64,000 bases of DNA from Parvibaculum sp. (GTDB taxonomy: Bacteria > Pseudomonadota > Alphaproteobacteria > Parvibaculales > Parvibaculaceae), in the NCBI RefSeq assembly GCF_019635935.1, contig NZ_JAHBYN010000001.1, positions 186,001 through 250,000 on the forward strand, written 5' to 3'. Below the pieces are notes generated by a model. It had not been told where the DNA came from. It worked only from the letters and a program-made list of their open reading frames with translations, and did not search any database. The translations under genes and the position numbers were made by a program. This document shows positions 54,861 through 64,000 of this stretch, one piece after another (the stretch's first letter is position 1; each line of letters starts with the position of its first letter).

Positions 54861-55634
54861 CTAGTGCGCCAGTATCTGCGCCAGAAACGACTTGGTGCGC
54901 TCGTTCTTCGGGGCGCTGAAAAACTCTTCCGGTGAGGCCTGCTCGATGATCTCGCCTTCGTCCATGAAGACGACCCGGTTGGCGACCTCGCGCGCAAAGC
55001 CCATTTCATGCGTCACGCAAAGCATCGTCATGCCCTCGCGCGCCAGCTCCACCATCACATCGAGAACTTCCTTGATCATTTCCGGGTCGAGCGCCGAGGT
55101 CGGTTCGTCGAACAGCATGATCTTCGGGTTCATGCAGAGCGCCCGCGCGATTGCCACGCGCTGCTGCTGTCCGCCCGACAGCTGACCGGGATATTTGTCA
55201 GCCTGTTCGGGAATGCGCACGCGCTCCAGAAACTTCATCGCAAGGTCGCGCGCCTCGGCCTCGGGCATCTTGCGCACCCAGAGCGGCGCCAGCGTGCAGT
55301 TTTCGAGGACCGTCATATGCGGGAAGAGGTTGAACTGCTGGAACACCATGCCAACCTCGCGCCGGACCTCGTCGATGCGTTTCAGGTCTTCGGTCAGCTC
55401 GATGCCGTCGATGACAATTTTCCCCGCATCATGCGTTTCGAGATGGTTGATGCAGCGGATCAGCGTCGATTTGCCCGAGCCTGACGGCCCAGCAATGACG
55501 ATCCGCTCGCCCTCCTTGATCGTCAGGTCGATATTCTTCAACACATGAAAATCGCCGAACCATTTATGCACGCCCGACATCTCGATCATCACCTTGTCCG
55601 AAACGCGCATCGCTTTTGCGGTATCCGCCGCCAT
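54861..55634 (-). CDS. aapP: General L-amino acid ABC transporter, ATPase
   Basis: A 257-aa ABC ATPase. Walker [10 protein letters not shown] (49-57), signature LSGGQQQR (152-159), Walker B MLFDEPT with Asp175-Glu176 region, and the H-loop VTHEMGFA. It powers uptake by the AapQM permeases; last gene of the operon in transcription order. A strong GGAGG precedes the ATG. Confidence 0.95.
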   Translation of the reverse strand: MAADTAKAMRVSDKVMIEMSGVHKWFGDFHVLKNIDLTIKEGERIVIAGPSGSGKSTLIRCINHLETHDAGKIVIDGIELTEDLKRIDEVRREVGMVFQQFNLFPHMTVLENCTLAPLWVRKMPEAEARDLAMKFLERVRIPEQADKYPGQLSGGQQQRVAIARALCMNPKIMLFDEPTSALDPEMIKEVLDVMVELAREGMTMLCVTHEMGFAREVANRVVFMDEGEIIEQASPEEFFSAPKNERTKSFLAQILAH

Positions 55635-55643
55635 CCTGACCTC

Positions 55644-56744
55644 CTAGCGGCCGCGCCCGGCATTGAGCCGGCGCTCCATGAAACTTGAATATTGCGACAT
55701 GCCGAAACAGAAGATCCAGAAGACGATCCCGGCAAAGAGATAGCCGGTCAGCGCGCCCTGCGGCACGGTCCAGTTCGGATCGGAAAGCTGCGCTCTGACC
55801 TGTCCCAACACGTCGAAAATGCCGACAATCAGCACCAGCGTCGTATCCTTGAAGAGACCGATGAAGGTGTTGACAATGCCCGGAATGACATGGCGCAGCG
55901 CCTGCGGCAGCACGACGAGCCCCATCGTCTGCCAATAACTGAGGCCGGCGGCCCGCGCCGCCTCGTATTGCCCCGCCGGTATCGCCTGCAGCCCGCCGCG
56001 CACCACTTCCGCCATATAGGCCGATGAGAAAAGCGCGACACCGACGAGACAGCGCAACAGATTATCGGGGCTGAGACCTTCCGGCAGAAACAGCGGCAAC
56101 ATGACGCTCGCCATGAACAGCACCGTCACCAGCGGCACACCGCGCCAGAACTCGATGAAAATGATCGACAACATGCGGATCGCCGGCATCGACGAACGCC
56201 GCCCGAGCGCCAGCACAATGCCGAGCGGCAGCGAAACGACGATGCCGGTAACGGCGACGACCAGCGTGACCAGCAACCCGCCCCACTCGCTGGTCGGCAC
56301 CGGCGGCAGACCGGGCCGGTCGCCGGCAAGCAACACCAGCGCGATCAGCGGATAGACGACCAGCAGGAAAATCACGTTGAAGCGTTTGGCAGGCGCCGAC
56401 GGAATGAGCATCGGCACCAGTGCGATGAAGCCCAGCGCAAACACGATATTGACCCGCCAGATTTCCGATTCCGGATAGCGGCCATAGATGAACTGGCCGA
56501 AATTCGCCCAGACCAGCGGCCAGCACGCGCCCTTGCCTTCACCGAGACAAGCCTCGCGTGTTTCGCCCGTCCACACGGCGTCGAAGATCGCGAAGTTGAG
56601 CAGCGGCGGCACGGTGAGCCACAGCAGATAGGCGGCAACAAGTGTCAGCACCGTGTTGCCGATGCTCGAAAAGAGATTGCGCCGCAGCCAGCCGAGAACG
56701 CTTCCGGATTTTTGCGGCGGTCCCATCGTGTCGATCACGCTCAT
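55644..56744 (-). CDS. aapM: General L-amino acid ABC transporter, permease
   Basis: A 366-aa permease with an N-terminal extension holding two to three membrane segments and a C-terminal HisM-type core containing the EAA loop (RGGLQAIPAGQYEAARAAGLSYWQTMGLVVLPQALRHVIPG, landmarks). Pairs with AapQ to form the channel. It starts 3 bases after aapQ ends. Confidence 0.94.
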   Translation of the reverse strand: MSVIDTMGPPQKSGSVLGWLRRNLFSSIGNTVLTLVAAYLLWLTVPPLLNFAIFDAVWTGETREACLGEGKGACWPLVWANFGQFIYGRYPESEIWRVNIVFALGFIALVPMLIPSAPAKRFNVIFLLVVYPLIALVLLAGDRPGLPPVPTSEWGGLLVTLVVAVTGIVVSLPLGIVLALGRRSSMPAIRMLSIIFIEFWRGVPLVTVLFMASVMLPLFLPEGLSPDNLLRCLVGVALFSSAYMAEVVRGGLQAIPAGQYEAARAAGLSYWQTMGLVVLPQALRHVIPGIVNTFIGLFKDTTLVLIVGIFDVLGQVRAQLSDPNWTVPQGALTGYLFAGIVFWIFCFGMSQYSSFMERRLNAGRGR

Positions 56745-56747
56745 GGC

Positions 56748-57932
56748 CTACCGCTCCCTGAGCGCGATGCGCGCATTGTACCAGTTCATCGCCAGTGACG
56801 TCGCGAGACTGAGCGTCAGATAGACCGCCATGGTGATGGCGATAACCTCGATGGCCTGCCCCGTCTGGTTGAGCACCGTGCCGGCAAACACCGCCACGAG
56901 ATCGGGATAGGCGATGGCAACCGCCAGCGAGGAGTTCTTCGTGAGATTGAGTATCTGGCTGGTCAGCGGCGGCACGATGAGGCGCAGTGCTTGCGGCACC
57001 ACCACAAGCCGCAGCGTCGTGCTGTCCTTGAGGCCGAGCGCCGCCGCCGCCTCGCCCTGGCCCCGGTCGACCGACTGAATACCGGCGCGGACGATTTCGC
57101 CGATGAAAGCCGCCGTGTAGAGCGTGAGCCCCAGAACCAGCGCCACAAACTCCGGCAACAGGCGTACACCGCCGCTGAAATCGAAGTCGCCGCGCGTCGC
57201 ATATTCCAGATGGAAGGGTGTGCCGCCGATGGCCCATGCGAGAAGCGGCAGAACGACGATCAGCGTCGCGGCGACGCGCAGCGCCGGAAACAATTGACCC
57301 GTCGCGCGCTGCCGCGCTCGCGCCCACCGGACCAGCACAAAGCCGGCCACGACCGCCGCCGCAAGCGCGCCGAAAAACAACCCGGCGCCCGCATCCAGCA
57401 CCGGATCGGGAAGGATCAATCCGCGATTGCTGAGAAAGACCCCCGGCAGCGCCTCGATGCTTTCGGCCGGGCCGGGCAGCGGCCGCAGCACCGCGAAGTA
57501 CCAGAAGAAGAGTTGCAGCAGCAGCGGAATGTTCCGCATTACCTCCACATAGGCCGCCGCGATCTTTGACAACAGCCAGTTCGGCGACAGCCGCGCCACG
57601 CCAACGACAAAGCCGAGCATTGTCGAAAGCACGATACCGATCACCGCGACCGAGAGCGTGTTGAGCAGCCCGACGAGAAACGCCCGGCCGTAGCTCGATT
57701 GCTCGGTATAGGGGATCAGGGTCTGGATGATGCCGAAACCGGCCGTCGTGTCGAGAAAGCCGAAACCGGTCGAAATGTTGAGACGCTCGAGATTTTCCTG
57801 CGCCGTCGCCGTGAAAAACCAGACGACGGCGATGACGGCAGCCAATACGCCTGCCTGGTAGACGATTGAACGGACGCGGGGGTTATACCAACTGATCCCC
57901 ATGCCCGATCCGCGTTTAACGGGTTTCTGCAT
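56748..57932 (-). CDS. aapQ: General L-amino acid ABC transporter, permease
   Basis: A 394-aa permease of the same family as AapM. The EAA-type loop reads RAGIQSVDRGQGEAAAALGLKDSTTLRLVVVPQALRLIVPP (landmarks), and the long insertion between membrane segments (about 150-240) is typical of AapQ. It starts 30 bases after aapJ ends. Confidence 0.94.
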   Translation of the reverse strand: MQKPVKRGSGMGISWYNPRVRSIVYQAGVLAAVIAVVWFFTATAQENLERLNISTGFGFLDTTAGFGIIQTLIPYTEQSSYGRAFLVGLLNTLSVAVIGIVLSTMLGFVVGVARLSPNWLLSKIAAAYVEVMRNIPLLLQLFFWYFAVLRPLPGPAESIEALPGVFLSNRGLILPDPVLDAGAGLFFGALAAAVVAGFVLVRWARARQRATGQLFPALRVAATLIVVLPLLAWAIGGTPFHLEYATRGDFDFSGGVRLLPEFVALVLGLTLYTAAFIGEIVRAGIQSVDRGQGEAAAALGLKDSTTLRLVVVPQALRLIVPPLTSQILNLTKNSSLAVAIAYPDLVAVFAGTVLNQTGQAIEVIAITMAVYLTLSLATSLAMNWYNARIALRER

Positions 57933-57962
57933 ACCTTCCCCGGCCCCCTCGCCTGCGATCCG

Positions 57963-59072
57963 TCAGCGGATCGGCGGCGCGTACATCACGCCCCCGTCGG
58001 TCCACAACGCATTCAGGCCGCGCTCAATGCCAAGTGGTGTGTCGACACCGACATTGCGTTCGAAAATCTCGCCGTAATTGCCGACGGCGCGCACAATATC
58101 GATCACCCAGTCGGGCCCAAGTCCGACCGATGCACCATACGAGCCTTCCGCGCCCAGCAGACGGCGAACCAACGGATTCTCGCTCTCACGCATCTCTTCG
58201 ATATTTTCGGATGTGATGCCAAGCTCCTCGGCATTCAGCAACGCCGAAAGCGTCCAGCGCGCGATATCGGCCCATTGCGGATCGCCCTGCCGTATCACGG
58301 GCCCGAGCGGCTCCTTGGATATGATCTCGGGCAGAACGATATTGTCCTCCGGACGCTGCATCTTCAGCCGTTCGGCATAGAGGCCCGAAGCGTCCGTCGT
58401 ATAACCGTCGCACCGTCCCTGATCGTAGGCGCTGATCGCCTCGTCGTTCTTCTCGAAGGAGAGCACCCGGTAGTCGAGCCCACGGCCGCGGAAATAATCG
58501 GCGAGATTGAGTTCGGTCGTGGTCCCGGTCTGTGTGCAGATCGTCGCGCCGGCCAGCTGTTCGGCCTTGGTGATGCCGGAGCTCTTCCGCACCATGAACG
58601 CCTGCCCGTCATAATAGATGACGCCGGCGAAATCGAAGCCGAGCTGCGTGTCGCGCGACATTGTCCATGTGGTGTTGCGCGACAGAATGTCGACCTCGCC
58701 CGATTGCAGCGCCGTGAAGCGGTCCTTTGCCGAAAGCGGCCGGAACCGAACCTTCTCGCCGTCGCCGAAAATCGCCGCGGCGATCGCCCGGCAATAATCG
58801 ACATCGATGCCGGACCACCGGCCGCGCTCGTCGGGACTGGAAAAGCCGGCAAGCCCCTGGCTGACACCGCATTGCAGGAAGCCGCGCCGCATTACGCGCC
58901 TCAACGTCTCGCCCGCGCCCGTCCGCTCGGCGCCCGGTTCCGTCTCCACCGTTGTCGCAGGTGCTGTCCCTCGTCCGGCCAGCACGGCCGCCGCATCGTA
59001 GGGCAGCACGAAATAGAGCCCGCCCACGCCGATCAGGATGCCCAGAAGAAGGGCGGCCACGGGATTCCTCAT
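57963..59072 (-). CDS. aapJ: General L-amino acid ABC transporter, binding protein
   Basis: A 369-aa periplasmic binding protein. The N-terminus is hydrophobic (VAALLLGILIGVGGLYFVL) and may be a signal anchor or signal peptide. The body matches AapJ: LQCGVSQGLAGFSSPDERGRWSGIDVDYCRAIAAAIF (landmarks), NTTWTMSRDTQLGFDF, CTQTGTTTELNLADYFR and GPVIRQGDPQWADI. First gene of aapJQMP, divergent from metC over 191 bases. Confidence 0.93.
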   Translation of the reverse strand: MRNPVAALLLGILIGVGGLYFVLPYDAAAVLAGRGTAPATTVETEPGAERTGAGETLRRVMRRGFLQCGVSQGLAGFSSPDERGRWSGIDVDYCRAIAAAIFGDGEKVRFRPLSAKDRFTALQSGEVDILSRNTTWTMSRDTQLGFDFAGVIYYDGQAFMVRKSSGITKAEQLAGATICTQTGTTTELNLADYFRGRGLDYRVLSFEKNDEAISAYDQGRCDGYTTDASGLYAERLKMQRPEDNIVLPEIISKEPLGPVIRQGDPQWADIARWTLSALLNAEELGITSENIEEMRESENPLVRRLLGAEGSYGASVGLGPDWVIDIVRAVGNYGEIFERNVGVDTPLGIERGLNALWTDGGVMYAPPIR

Positions 59073-59263
59073 TCAGCGTCCTTTGTCAGCCTGTTCGATG
59101 AAAATGCTATGCTGGATTCGTTGAGACTAACCGCAGGCGGCCCACACGCAAACCCTGTAGTCCATTCCAACCCGCCTCCATTTCGCCAATTGGCGTTTTG
59201 GCCTTGAAGGGCGCAAAGGGCCGCGGGCATGATCGGCCGACGCCAATTGACGGACGATGCCGG

Positions 59264-60427
59264 ATGAAGAAGAAGCAGGACACGCTGATCGTCACCGCCG
59301 GACGCGACCCGGAGGCTAATTTCGGCATCCTCAATCCACCCGTTTATCACGCATCGACCATTCTCTACCCAACCCTCGATGCAGTCCGGACGCGCAAGCA
59401 GCCCTTCACCTATGGCCGGCGCGGCACGCCGACAACCGCCGCCCTGCAGGAGGCGATTGCCGAGCTTGAGGGCGGCTATCGCACGCTGCTGACCCCCTCG
59501 GGCCTCTCCGCCGTCACCGCGGCCCTCCTCGCGCATCTCAAGACCGGCGACCACCTGCTGATGACCGACAGCGCCTACGAGCCGTCGCGTCATTTCTGCG
59601 AGCGCGTTCTCAAACGCTATGGAGTCGACGTCGAATATTACAACCCATGTCTGGGAAGCGATATTGCGGCGCTGATCAAACCGAACACCGCCGTCGTCTT
59701 CACCGAAAGCCCCGGCTCGGTGACTTTCGAGGTGCAGGACATCCCGGCCATCTCCAAAGCCGCACACAAGGCCGGCGCAATCGTGATGATCGACAACACC
59801 TGGGCCTCACCGCTCTATTTCAAGCCGTTCGAACACGGCGTCGACGTTTCGATCCAGGCCGTGACCAAATATCTATGCGGCCATTCCGACGTAATGATGG
59901 GCGCGATCACGACGACGGAAGCCGCATGGCGCGACACGGTCGCAAGCCACGGCGCAAACGGACTCTGCGCCGGGCCGGACGACGTCTATCTGGTGTTGCG
60001 CGGTATCCGCACATTGTCCGTCCGCCTCGCGCGGCATATGGAGACCGGGTTGAAGTTGGCGCGCTGGCTCGCCGCGCGGCCCGAAGTCGCCCGCGTCATT
60101 CATCCGGCATTGCCGAGCCATCCCGGCCATGCGCTCTGGAAGCGCGACTTTACCGGCGCGAGCGGGCTTTTCAGCATCGAACTCAAGCCGGCATCCGAAG
60201 CCGCGCTCGCCGCCATGCTCGACGGTCTGGAACTTTTCGGCATGGGTTATTCATGGGGCGGCTTCGAAAGCCTGATCATCCCGCAAGACCCGGCCAAAAT
60301 CCGAACGGCCACAAAATGGGAGGCACAAGGTCCGATGCTGCGCCTTCATGCCGGCCTTGAAGACCCGGACGACCTGATTGCCGATCTCGATGCGGGCTTC
60401 GAGCGGCTCCGCGCCTGCAACGAATAA
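59264..60427 (+). CDS. metC: Cystathionine beta-lyase
   Basis: A 387-aa PLP enzyme of the Cys/Met metabolism family, converting cystathionine to homocysteine, pyruvate and ammonia. The PLP lysine is Lys202 in AVTKYLCGHSDVMMG; other landmarks are YGRRGTPTTAALQEAIAELEGG, MTDSAYEP and SWGGFESL, where the last favours a beta-lyase over a gamma-synthase. ATG 59,264 starts MKKKQDTLIVTAGRD; the frame is open to 59,198. Confidence 0.91.
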   Translation: MKKKQDTLIVTAGRDPEANFGILNPPVYHASTILYPTLDAVRTRKQPFTYGRRGTPTTAALQEAIAELEGGYRTLLTPSGLSAVTAALLAHLKTGDHLLMTDSAYEPSRHFCERVLKRYGVDVEYYNPCLGSDIAALIKPNTAVVFTESPGSVTFEVQDIPAISKAAHKAGAIVMIDNTWASPLYFKPFEHGVDVSIQAVTKYLCGHSDVMMGAITTTEAAWRDTVASHGANGLCAGPDDVYLVLRGIRTLSVRLARHMETGLKLARWLAARPEVARVIHPALPSHPGHALWKRDFTGASGLFSIELKPASEAALAAMLDGLELFGMGYSWGGFESLIIPQDPAKIRTATKWEAQGPMLRLHAGLEDPDDLIADLDAGFERLRACNE

Positions 60428-60440
60428 CGGAAGACGCAAC

Positions 60441-60665
60441 GTGACCAGAATTGAAGTCAAAAGCGAAATCGCGGGCAAGGTCTGGAAGATCGAGACGAAA
60501 GCAGGCGACCGGCTGGCGGAGGACGACGCAATCCTGATCCTCGAATCGATGAAGATGGAAATTCCCGTGGCGGCGCCCGCCGACTGCACGCTGGTCGAAA
60601 TTCTTGTCGCCGAAGAAGATATGGTCGAAGAAGGCCAGCCAGTCGCCATCGTCGAACAGGGCTAA
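60441..60665 (+). CDS. Single-domain biotin carrier protein
   Basis: A 74-aa biotinyl/lipoyl domain with ESMKMEIPV (Lys38 as biotin site) and flanking half-barrels (VKSEIAGKVWKIETKAGDRL; MVEEGQPVAIVEQG). GTG start with GGAAG 11 bases upstream. No carboxylase or carboxyltransferase gene adjoins it, so its enzyme partner must be encoded elsewhere. It follows metC after 13 bases and may share its transcript. Confidence 0.82.
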   Translation: MTRIEVKSEIAGKVWKIETKAGDRLAEDDAILILESMKMEIPVAAPADCTLVEILVAEEDMVEEGQPVAIVEQG

Positions 60666-60668
60666 CGC

Positions 60669-61994
60669 TCACGCATCTCCGAATATCTGCTTCAGATGCG
60701 CGTTGAGAAACTTTCCCGCCGGGTCGAGCTGTCGTCGCACCTCCCGGAAAGCATCCCACTTCGGATAGAGCGCCTCGAAATCCTTTGCGCCGCGCGTGTG
60801 CAGCTTGCCCCAGTGTGGCCGTCCGTCATAACGGCGAAAAATATCCTCGACGCCCGCAAATAATTCCTTGTAGGGCTGACGATGATACTGATGGACCGAA
60901 ATCGTCACGCTGTCGCGGCGATAAAATGGCGACAGCCACGCATCGTCGGCCGCGACATAGCGAAACTCCAGCGGAAACAGAAAGTTGGTTCCGCATTTGC
61001 GCATATGCTCGGCAACCTCGCGAATGCAATCGGGGCCTTTTTCTGCCGGCACCGCATACTCCATTTCGTTGAAGCGCACATTTCGGTCGCTCGGAAATGC
61101 ATCGTGCGACCAGCGCACCTTGGTCGCCTGCCCTTCGACGCCGTTGATCGACCCGCTCGAATAGCGCGACCCGCTCGCTGAAGTCAGGAACTTCTGCAGC
61201 GGCCCCCGCAAGAACGGCAACGTCCTTGAAAATTCGCAGGTCAGTTTCATGATCTTGTCGTCGCGCGACATTTCGCCGTCCGGCCGCCTTCGCCGCGGAC
61301 GCGCTTCCTTGTCCGTTTCTCTCAGGAACTTGACGAGCGCCTGATCTGCAAACGGAAACCAGAAAAACTCAAAATGCCGTGCTTCGTCCCGCATTGCCTC
61401 TGCCTTGTCGAGCGCTTCCGCAATCGGCATTCGCCCGCCGGTTTCCTCCAATGCATAGATTTTCGTGCATTGCATTGTGATCTCGGTCATCGCGCCGAGG
61501 CTACCGAAGCTGACACGGCCTGCATCGAAAACGTCTGAATTTTCGGTGCGGCTGCAGGAGAGAACCTCGCCACTGGCTGTCGCGAGCCGGAACGCCTTGA
61601 CGCCCGCGGAAAGCGAGCCGAGCCCGCCACCCGTGCCGTGCGTACCCGTCCCGACGGCGCCGGCCAGCGTCTGTCTGTCGATGTCTCCCTGATTGAGCAA
61701 CGCGAGCCCGCGTTCGAAGAGCAGCGGCCCGAGATCGCGTATCGTCGTGCCGGCCTTGATGCGCGCCGTCATCTCTGTCGGGTCATGGTCGACGACACCG
61801 GACAAACCGAACAACGTCAGAATCGTCCCATCGCTTTCGACCAATGGCGTGAAAGAGTGTCCCCGCCCGGCGGTACGAATGGGTGCCGGCGCATCGCGAA
61901 CGATCGAAGCCACTTCCTCCTCGGTCGTCGGCGCCGCAATGCCTTGCGGCCACGCCTTTACCCACCCCGACCAGTTCGACCAGACATCCGTCAT
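60669..61994 (-). CDS. Aldonolactone oxidase-family FAD oxidoreductase
   Basis: A 441-aa flavoprotein of the L-gulono/D-arabinono-1,4-lactone oxidase group: FAD-binding-4 domain with IRTAGRGHSFTPLVESDGTIL and GAVGTGTHGTGGGLGSLS (landmarks), and a C-terminal ALO domain ending HWGKLHTRGAKDFEALYPKWDAFREVRRQLDPAGKFLN (landmarks), including the conserved HWGK. No signal peptide. Oxidises a sugar lactone or alditol; the exact substrate is not visible. Ends 3 bases from the convergent biotin carrier. Confidence 0.87.
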   Translation of the reverse strand: MTDVWSNWSGWVKAWPQGIAAPTTEEEVASIVRDAPAPIRTAGRGHSFTPLVESDGTILTLFGLSGVVDHDPTEMTARIKAGTTIRDLGPLLFERGLALLNQGDIDRQTLAGAVGTGTHGTGGGLGSLSAGVKAFRLATASGEVLSCSRTENSDVFDAGRVSFGSLGAMTEITMQCTKIYALEETGGRMPIAEALDKAEAMRDEARHFEFFWFPFADQALVKFLRETDKEARPRRRRPDGEMSRDDKIMKLTCEFSRTLPFLRGPLQKFLTSASGSRYSSGSINGVEGQATKVRWSHDAFPSDRNVRFNEMEYAVPAEKGPDCIREVAEHMRKCGTNFLFPLEFRYVAADDAWLSPFYRRDSVTISVHQYHRQPYKELFAGVEDIFRRYDGRPHWGKLHTRGAKDFEALYPKWDAFREVRRQLDPAGKFLNAHLKQIFGDA

Positions 61995-62055
61995 TCCGCA
62001 TCTCCATTTTCAGCTGCACGGATGATAGCGTTTCGCCCGCCCGGTCAAAAGAAAT

Positions 62056-62082
62056 AAGCCCCGGAGTACAGCTCCGGGGCTT
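62056..62082 (-). terminator. Rho-independent terminator after the Sel1 gene
   Basis: An 11-bp perfect stem AAGCCCCGGAG / CTCCGGGGCTT with loop TACAG; on the minus strand it is followed by ATTTCTTTT. It lies 25 bases past the stop of the gene at 62,107. Confidence 0.85.
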
Positions 62083-62106
62083 CGATTTTCGGCATACGTT
62101 GCGTTG

Positions 62107-62838
62107 TCAATTCGCGTCCGCGGCCGCCATTTCCGCCGCGCTTTCCTCGCGCGTCAACGGCTTGAAGTCACGCGCCATGATCGATGCCTGCTTGATTTCG
62201 GCCGGCGTCATCGATTCCGACAACCGCTCGATCGCCTCCGCCGCAAAGCGCGGGAAGCCGCCCTCGATCGCCAACTGGTAGTACATATACGCCTTGACCT
62301 TGTCCGCTTCGACGCCAACGCCGTCCTCATACATGGTGGCGATGTTGTACTGGGAGCTTTCAAGGCCCTGCCGTGCCGCCGCTTCGAACCATCGTGCGGA
62401 TTCTTTCATGTCCTGCGGCACACCCCATCCCTTGTCGTACATCGAGCCAAGGTCCATTTGCGCGCGCCTGTCGCCGCCGTTCGCACCGATGAAATAGTAT
62501 TTGAGCGCCGTCTCCACGTCGCGCTCGACAACCTTCGCATCGAAGTGCTCCTCGCCGAGACGGAAGGCCGCGCCGGGATCCTTGTTGACCTCGACCGCCC
62601 TCTTCCACTCGGCCAGCGCTTCCGGATAAAAGCCGCGCACATAGAGATCCTGCCCGGACGCCTCGTTCGGTTGGCCCTCGATCGACGGATCAGGCTTTGT
62701 CGGGTCGGCCAACGTGGCGGCCACCGCCGATCCGGCGGCAAACATCAGGGCGGCGAGCAGAATCAAAAAGGCGGTGGCGGCATAAAACAGCCGTCCCTCG
62801 CTCGTCGCGGCGGACACACTGGGGGTCTGTCGGCGCAT
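62107..62838 (-). CDS. Membrane-anchored Sel1-repeat protein
   Basis: A 243-aa protein with an N-terminal hydrophobic segment (FYAATAFLILLAALMFAAGSAVA, about 18-40), followed by a TPR-like unit (YPEALAEWKRAVEVNKDPGAAFRLG) and three Sel1 units (AQMDLGSMYDKGWGVPQD, SQYNIATMYEDGVGVEAD, and the last near AYMYYQLA). Predicted periplasmic solenoid, anchored or secreted. ATG 62,838 has GGGAGAG upstream. Partner unknown. Confidence 0.78.
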   Translation of the reverse strand: MRRQTPSVSAATSEGRLFYAATAFLILLAALMFAAGSAVAATLADPTKPDPSIEGQPNEASGQDLYVRGFYPEALAEWKRAVEVNKDPGAAFRLGEEHFDAKVVERDVETALKYYFIGANGGDRRAQMDLGSMYDKGWGVPQDMKESARWFEAAARQGLESSQYNIATMYEDGVGVEADKVKAYMYYQLAIEGGFPRFAAEAIERLSESMTPAEIKQASIMARDFKPLTREESAAEMAAADAN

Positions 62839-62974
62839 TTTTCTCTCCCTCTCGGGCACCTGCAGGGATTTTTTCCCTCTTGGCCCATATTTCCCGGAAA
62901 CCATGATCCGGAGCGGTTCCAAACACGCAAGTTAAAGGTTGGTCACAAACCCCGCCCCAGCAAGCCGGACCCGC

Positions 62975-64000
62975 TCAAAGCTTATGGGAAGTGCCGAAAC
63001 CCTCGAGAAAGCTGGTCAGATTGGGGCCGAGACCGTCGCAGAGATAGCCACCTTCCTGGACCAGCACAGTGGGCAGACCAATCCGGCCGATCGTTTCGCC
63101 GATCCGCCCGAATCCGCCGGTCGTGATCGACAATCCCCCTTGCGGGTCGTCCTTGTAGGCATCGAGCCCCAGTGCAACCACAAGCGCCCCCGGCGCGAAG
63201 GCCTCAATACGGCGCAGCGCAGCCGTCAGTGCCGGCATATAGGCGTCATCGCCGGTGCCACGCGGCAGCGGCAGATTGTAATTGTATCCAAGGCCAACGC
63301 CGGCGCCGCGCTCATCGGCATGTCCCCAGAAGAACGGATAGAAGCGGACGGGATCGGCATGGATCGACACCGTGAGGATGTCGGACCGGCCATAGAACAT
63401 TCCTTGCGTACCGTTGCCGTGATGAACGTCGACATCGAGAATCGCCACGCGGTCGTGGTGGCCGCGAAGCACCTGTGCCGCCACCCCCGAATTATTGACG
63501 TAGCAAAAGCCGCCGGCCATATCGGCAAACGCGTGATGACCCGGCGGCCGGCTCAGCGCATAGACCCAGGACGCGCCGTCGCGAACCATGCCGGCGGCAT
63601 CCGCCGCGGCATCGGCGCTGCGTTTGATGCCTTCCCAGCTTCCCGCCGCAATCGGGCAGGCGCCGTCCGCCATGTGGTAGCCGGCTTGCGCCACTGCCGA
63701 GAGCGGGTAGGCCCCATCGCGCCGGTCCGGATGGATACCCGGCACCACTTCATCGGAGCCGCCTTCGATCCGCAGCCAGCGCTCATGGATGGTCGAAAGA
63801 AAGGCGACGTATTCAGGCGTGTGAACCGCCGAGATCGGTCCAAGACCATGATCCTTCGGCGTGACATGCTCAAGACCCGCCTGCCGCGCCGCGGCCAGCA
63901 GCCGGTCCGCCCGCTCTGGAACTTCCGGATTGGACTCGACAACGCCGTTGACGAGAAAATGACGGGGATAGTGACGCTTCTGCGCCGGGTCGAAGACAAC
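62975..64000 (-). CDS. Histone deacetylase-like amidohydrolase (5' end beyond window)
   Basis: The frame is open from the right window edge; 341 residues are visible and only a short N-terminal part is missing. It belongs to the HDAC/acetylpolyamine amidohydrolase/AcuC superfamily: RPPGHHAF (catalytic His pair), DVDVHHGNGTQ (zinc Asp and His), ALGLDAYKDDPQGG (second zinc Asp) and QEGGYLCDGLG. It probably removes acetyl groups from polyamines or another small acetylamide. Cytoplasmic. Confidence 0.9.
   Translation of the reverse strand, partial: VVFDPAQKRHYPRHFLVNGVVESNPEVPERADRLLAAARQAGLEHVTPKDHGLGPISAVHTPEYVAFLSTIHERWLRIEGGSDEVVPGIHPDRRDGAYPLSAVAQAGYHMADGACPIAAGSWEGIKRSADAAADAAGMVRDGASWVYALSRPPGHHAFADMAGGFCYVNNSGVAAQVLRGHHDRVAILDVDVHHGNGTQGMFYGRSDILTVSIHADPVRFYPFFWGHADERGAGVGLGYNYNLPLPRGTGDDAYMPALTAALRRIEAFAPGALVVALGLDAYKDDPQGGLSITTGGFGRIGETIGRIGLPTVLVQEGGYLCDGLGPNLTSFLEGFGTSHKL

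Noticed and set aside
59073-59263. SAM riboswitch before metC
   Set aside because: The divergent region shows no convincing SAM-I or SAM-II fold by eye.

Overview
The window is a high-GC chromosomal segment of an alphaproteobacterium, probably a Rhizobiales-type organism. The support is a PopZ polar organiser next to valS, an aapJQMP general amino-acid transporter, a GTTC-N7-GTTC type LexA box, and alphaproteobacterial versions of xth, ilvD, cfa and pcm. A lineage close to Parvibaculum is possible, but this is a guess.

Bases 1-11,150 are ordinary chromosome: a PAS-domain protein and exonuclease III; a copper unit (CopA-type ATPase and CueR) preceded by a textbook CueR operator; a class D beta-lactamase; an M81 metallopeptidase; an EthD protein; a Sel1-repeat protein; ilvD; and a zinc alcohol dehydrogenase.

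Bases 11,192-30,734 appear to be one 19.5-kb transposon carrying heavy-metal resistance. Its ends are near-perfect 21-bp inverted repeats, and the same 14 bases flank it on both sides. Joining the flanks rebuilds an intact Rho-independent terminator for the alcohol dehydrogenase gene, so the element inserted into that terminator hairpin. Inside lie a 594-aa DDE transposase with two tandem zinc ribbons, a truncated Ni/Co exporter, a universal stress protein, a P1B-4 (SPC) ATPase, a CzcCBA efflux pump with a small CxxCH periplasmic protein, a CadR/ZntR regulator divergent from a P1B-2 (CPC) ATPase with a textbook operator between them, a CzcO-like flavoprotein, a solitary antitoxin-like protein, a LexA-box-controlled small gene and a DUF433/DUF5615 toxin-antitoxin pair. 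Two related long palindromes (13,613-13,657 and 28,258-28,304) bracket the metal genes and suggest a nested cassette. Terminators just inside both ends would insulate the element.

Bases 30,856-38,006 return to housekeeping: a DUF2852 protein, a lipoprotein, valS, popZ, a TolC-type outer membrane protein, a PCMT-family methyltransferase and tRNA-Cys. Bases 38,047-49,669 are an exopolysaccharide locus: O-antigen ligase-like protein, glycosyltransferase, Wza-like export lipoprotein, Wzc/GumC-like chain-length and kinase protein, cupin-like protein, two CelD-type acyltransferases, flippase and polysaccharide deacetylase. Then come tRNA-Asn, cfa, a Nudix hydrolase, sulfur metabolism genes (cysK, sseA, metC), the aapJQMP operon, a single-domain biotin carrier, an aldonolactone-oxidase-type flavoprotein, a second Sel1 protein and a histone-deacetylase-like amidohydrolase that runs off the right edge.
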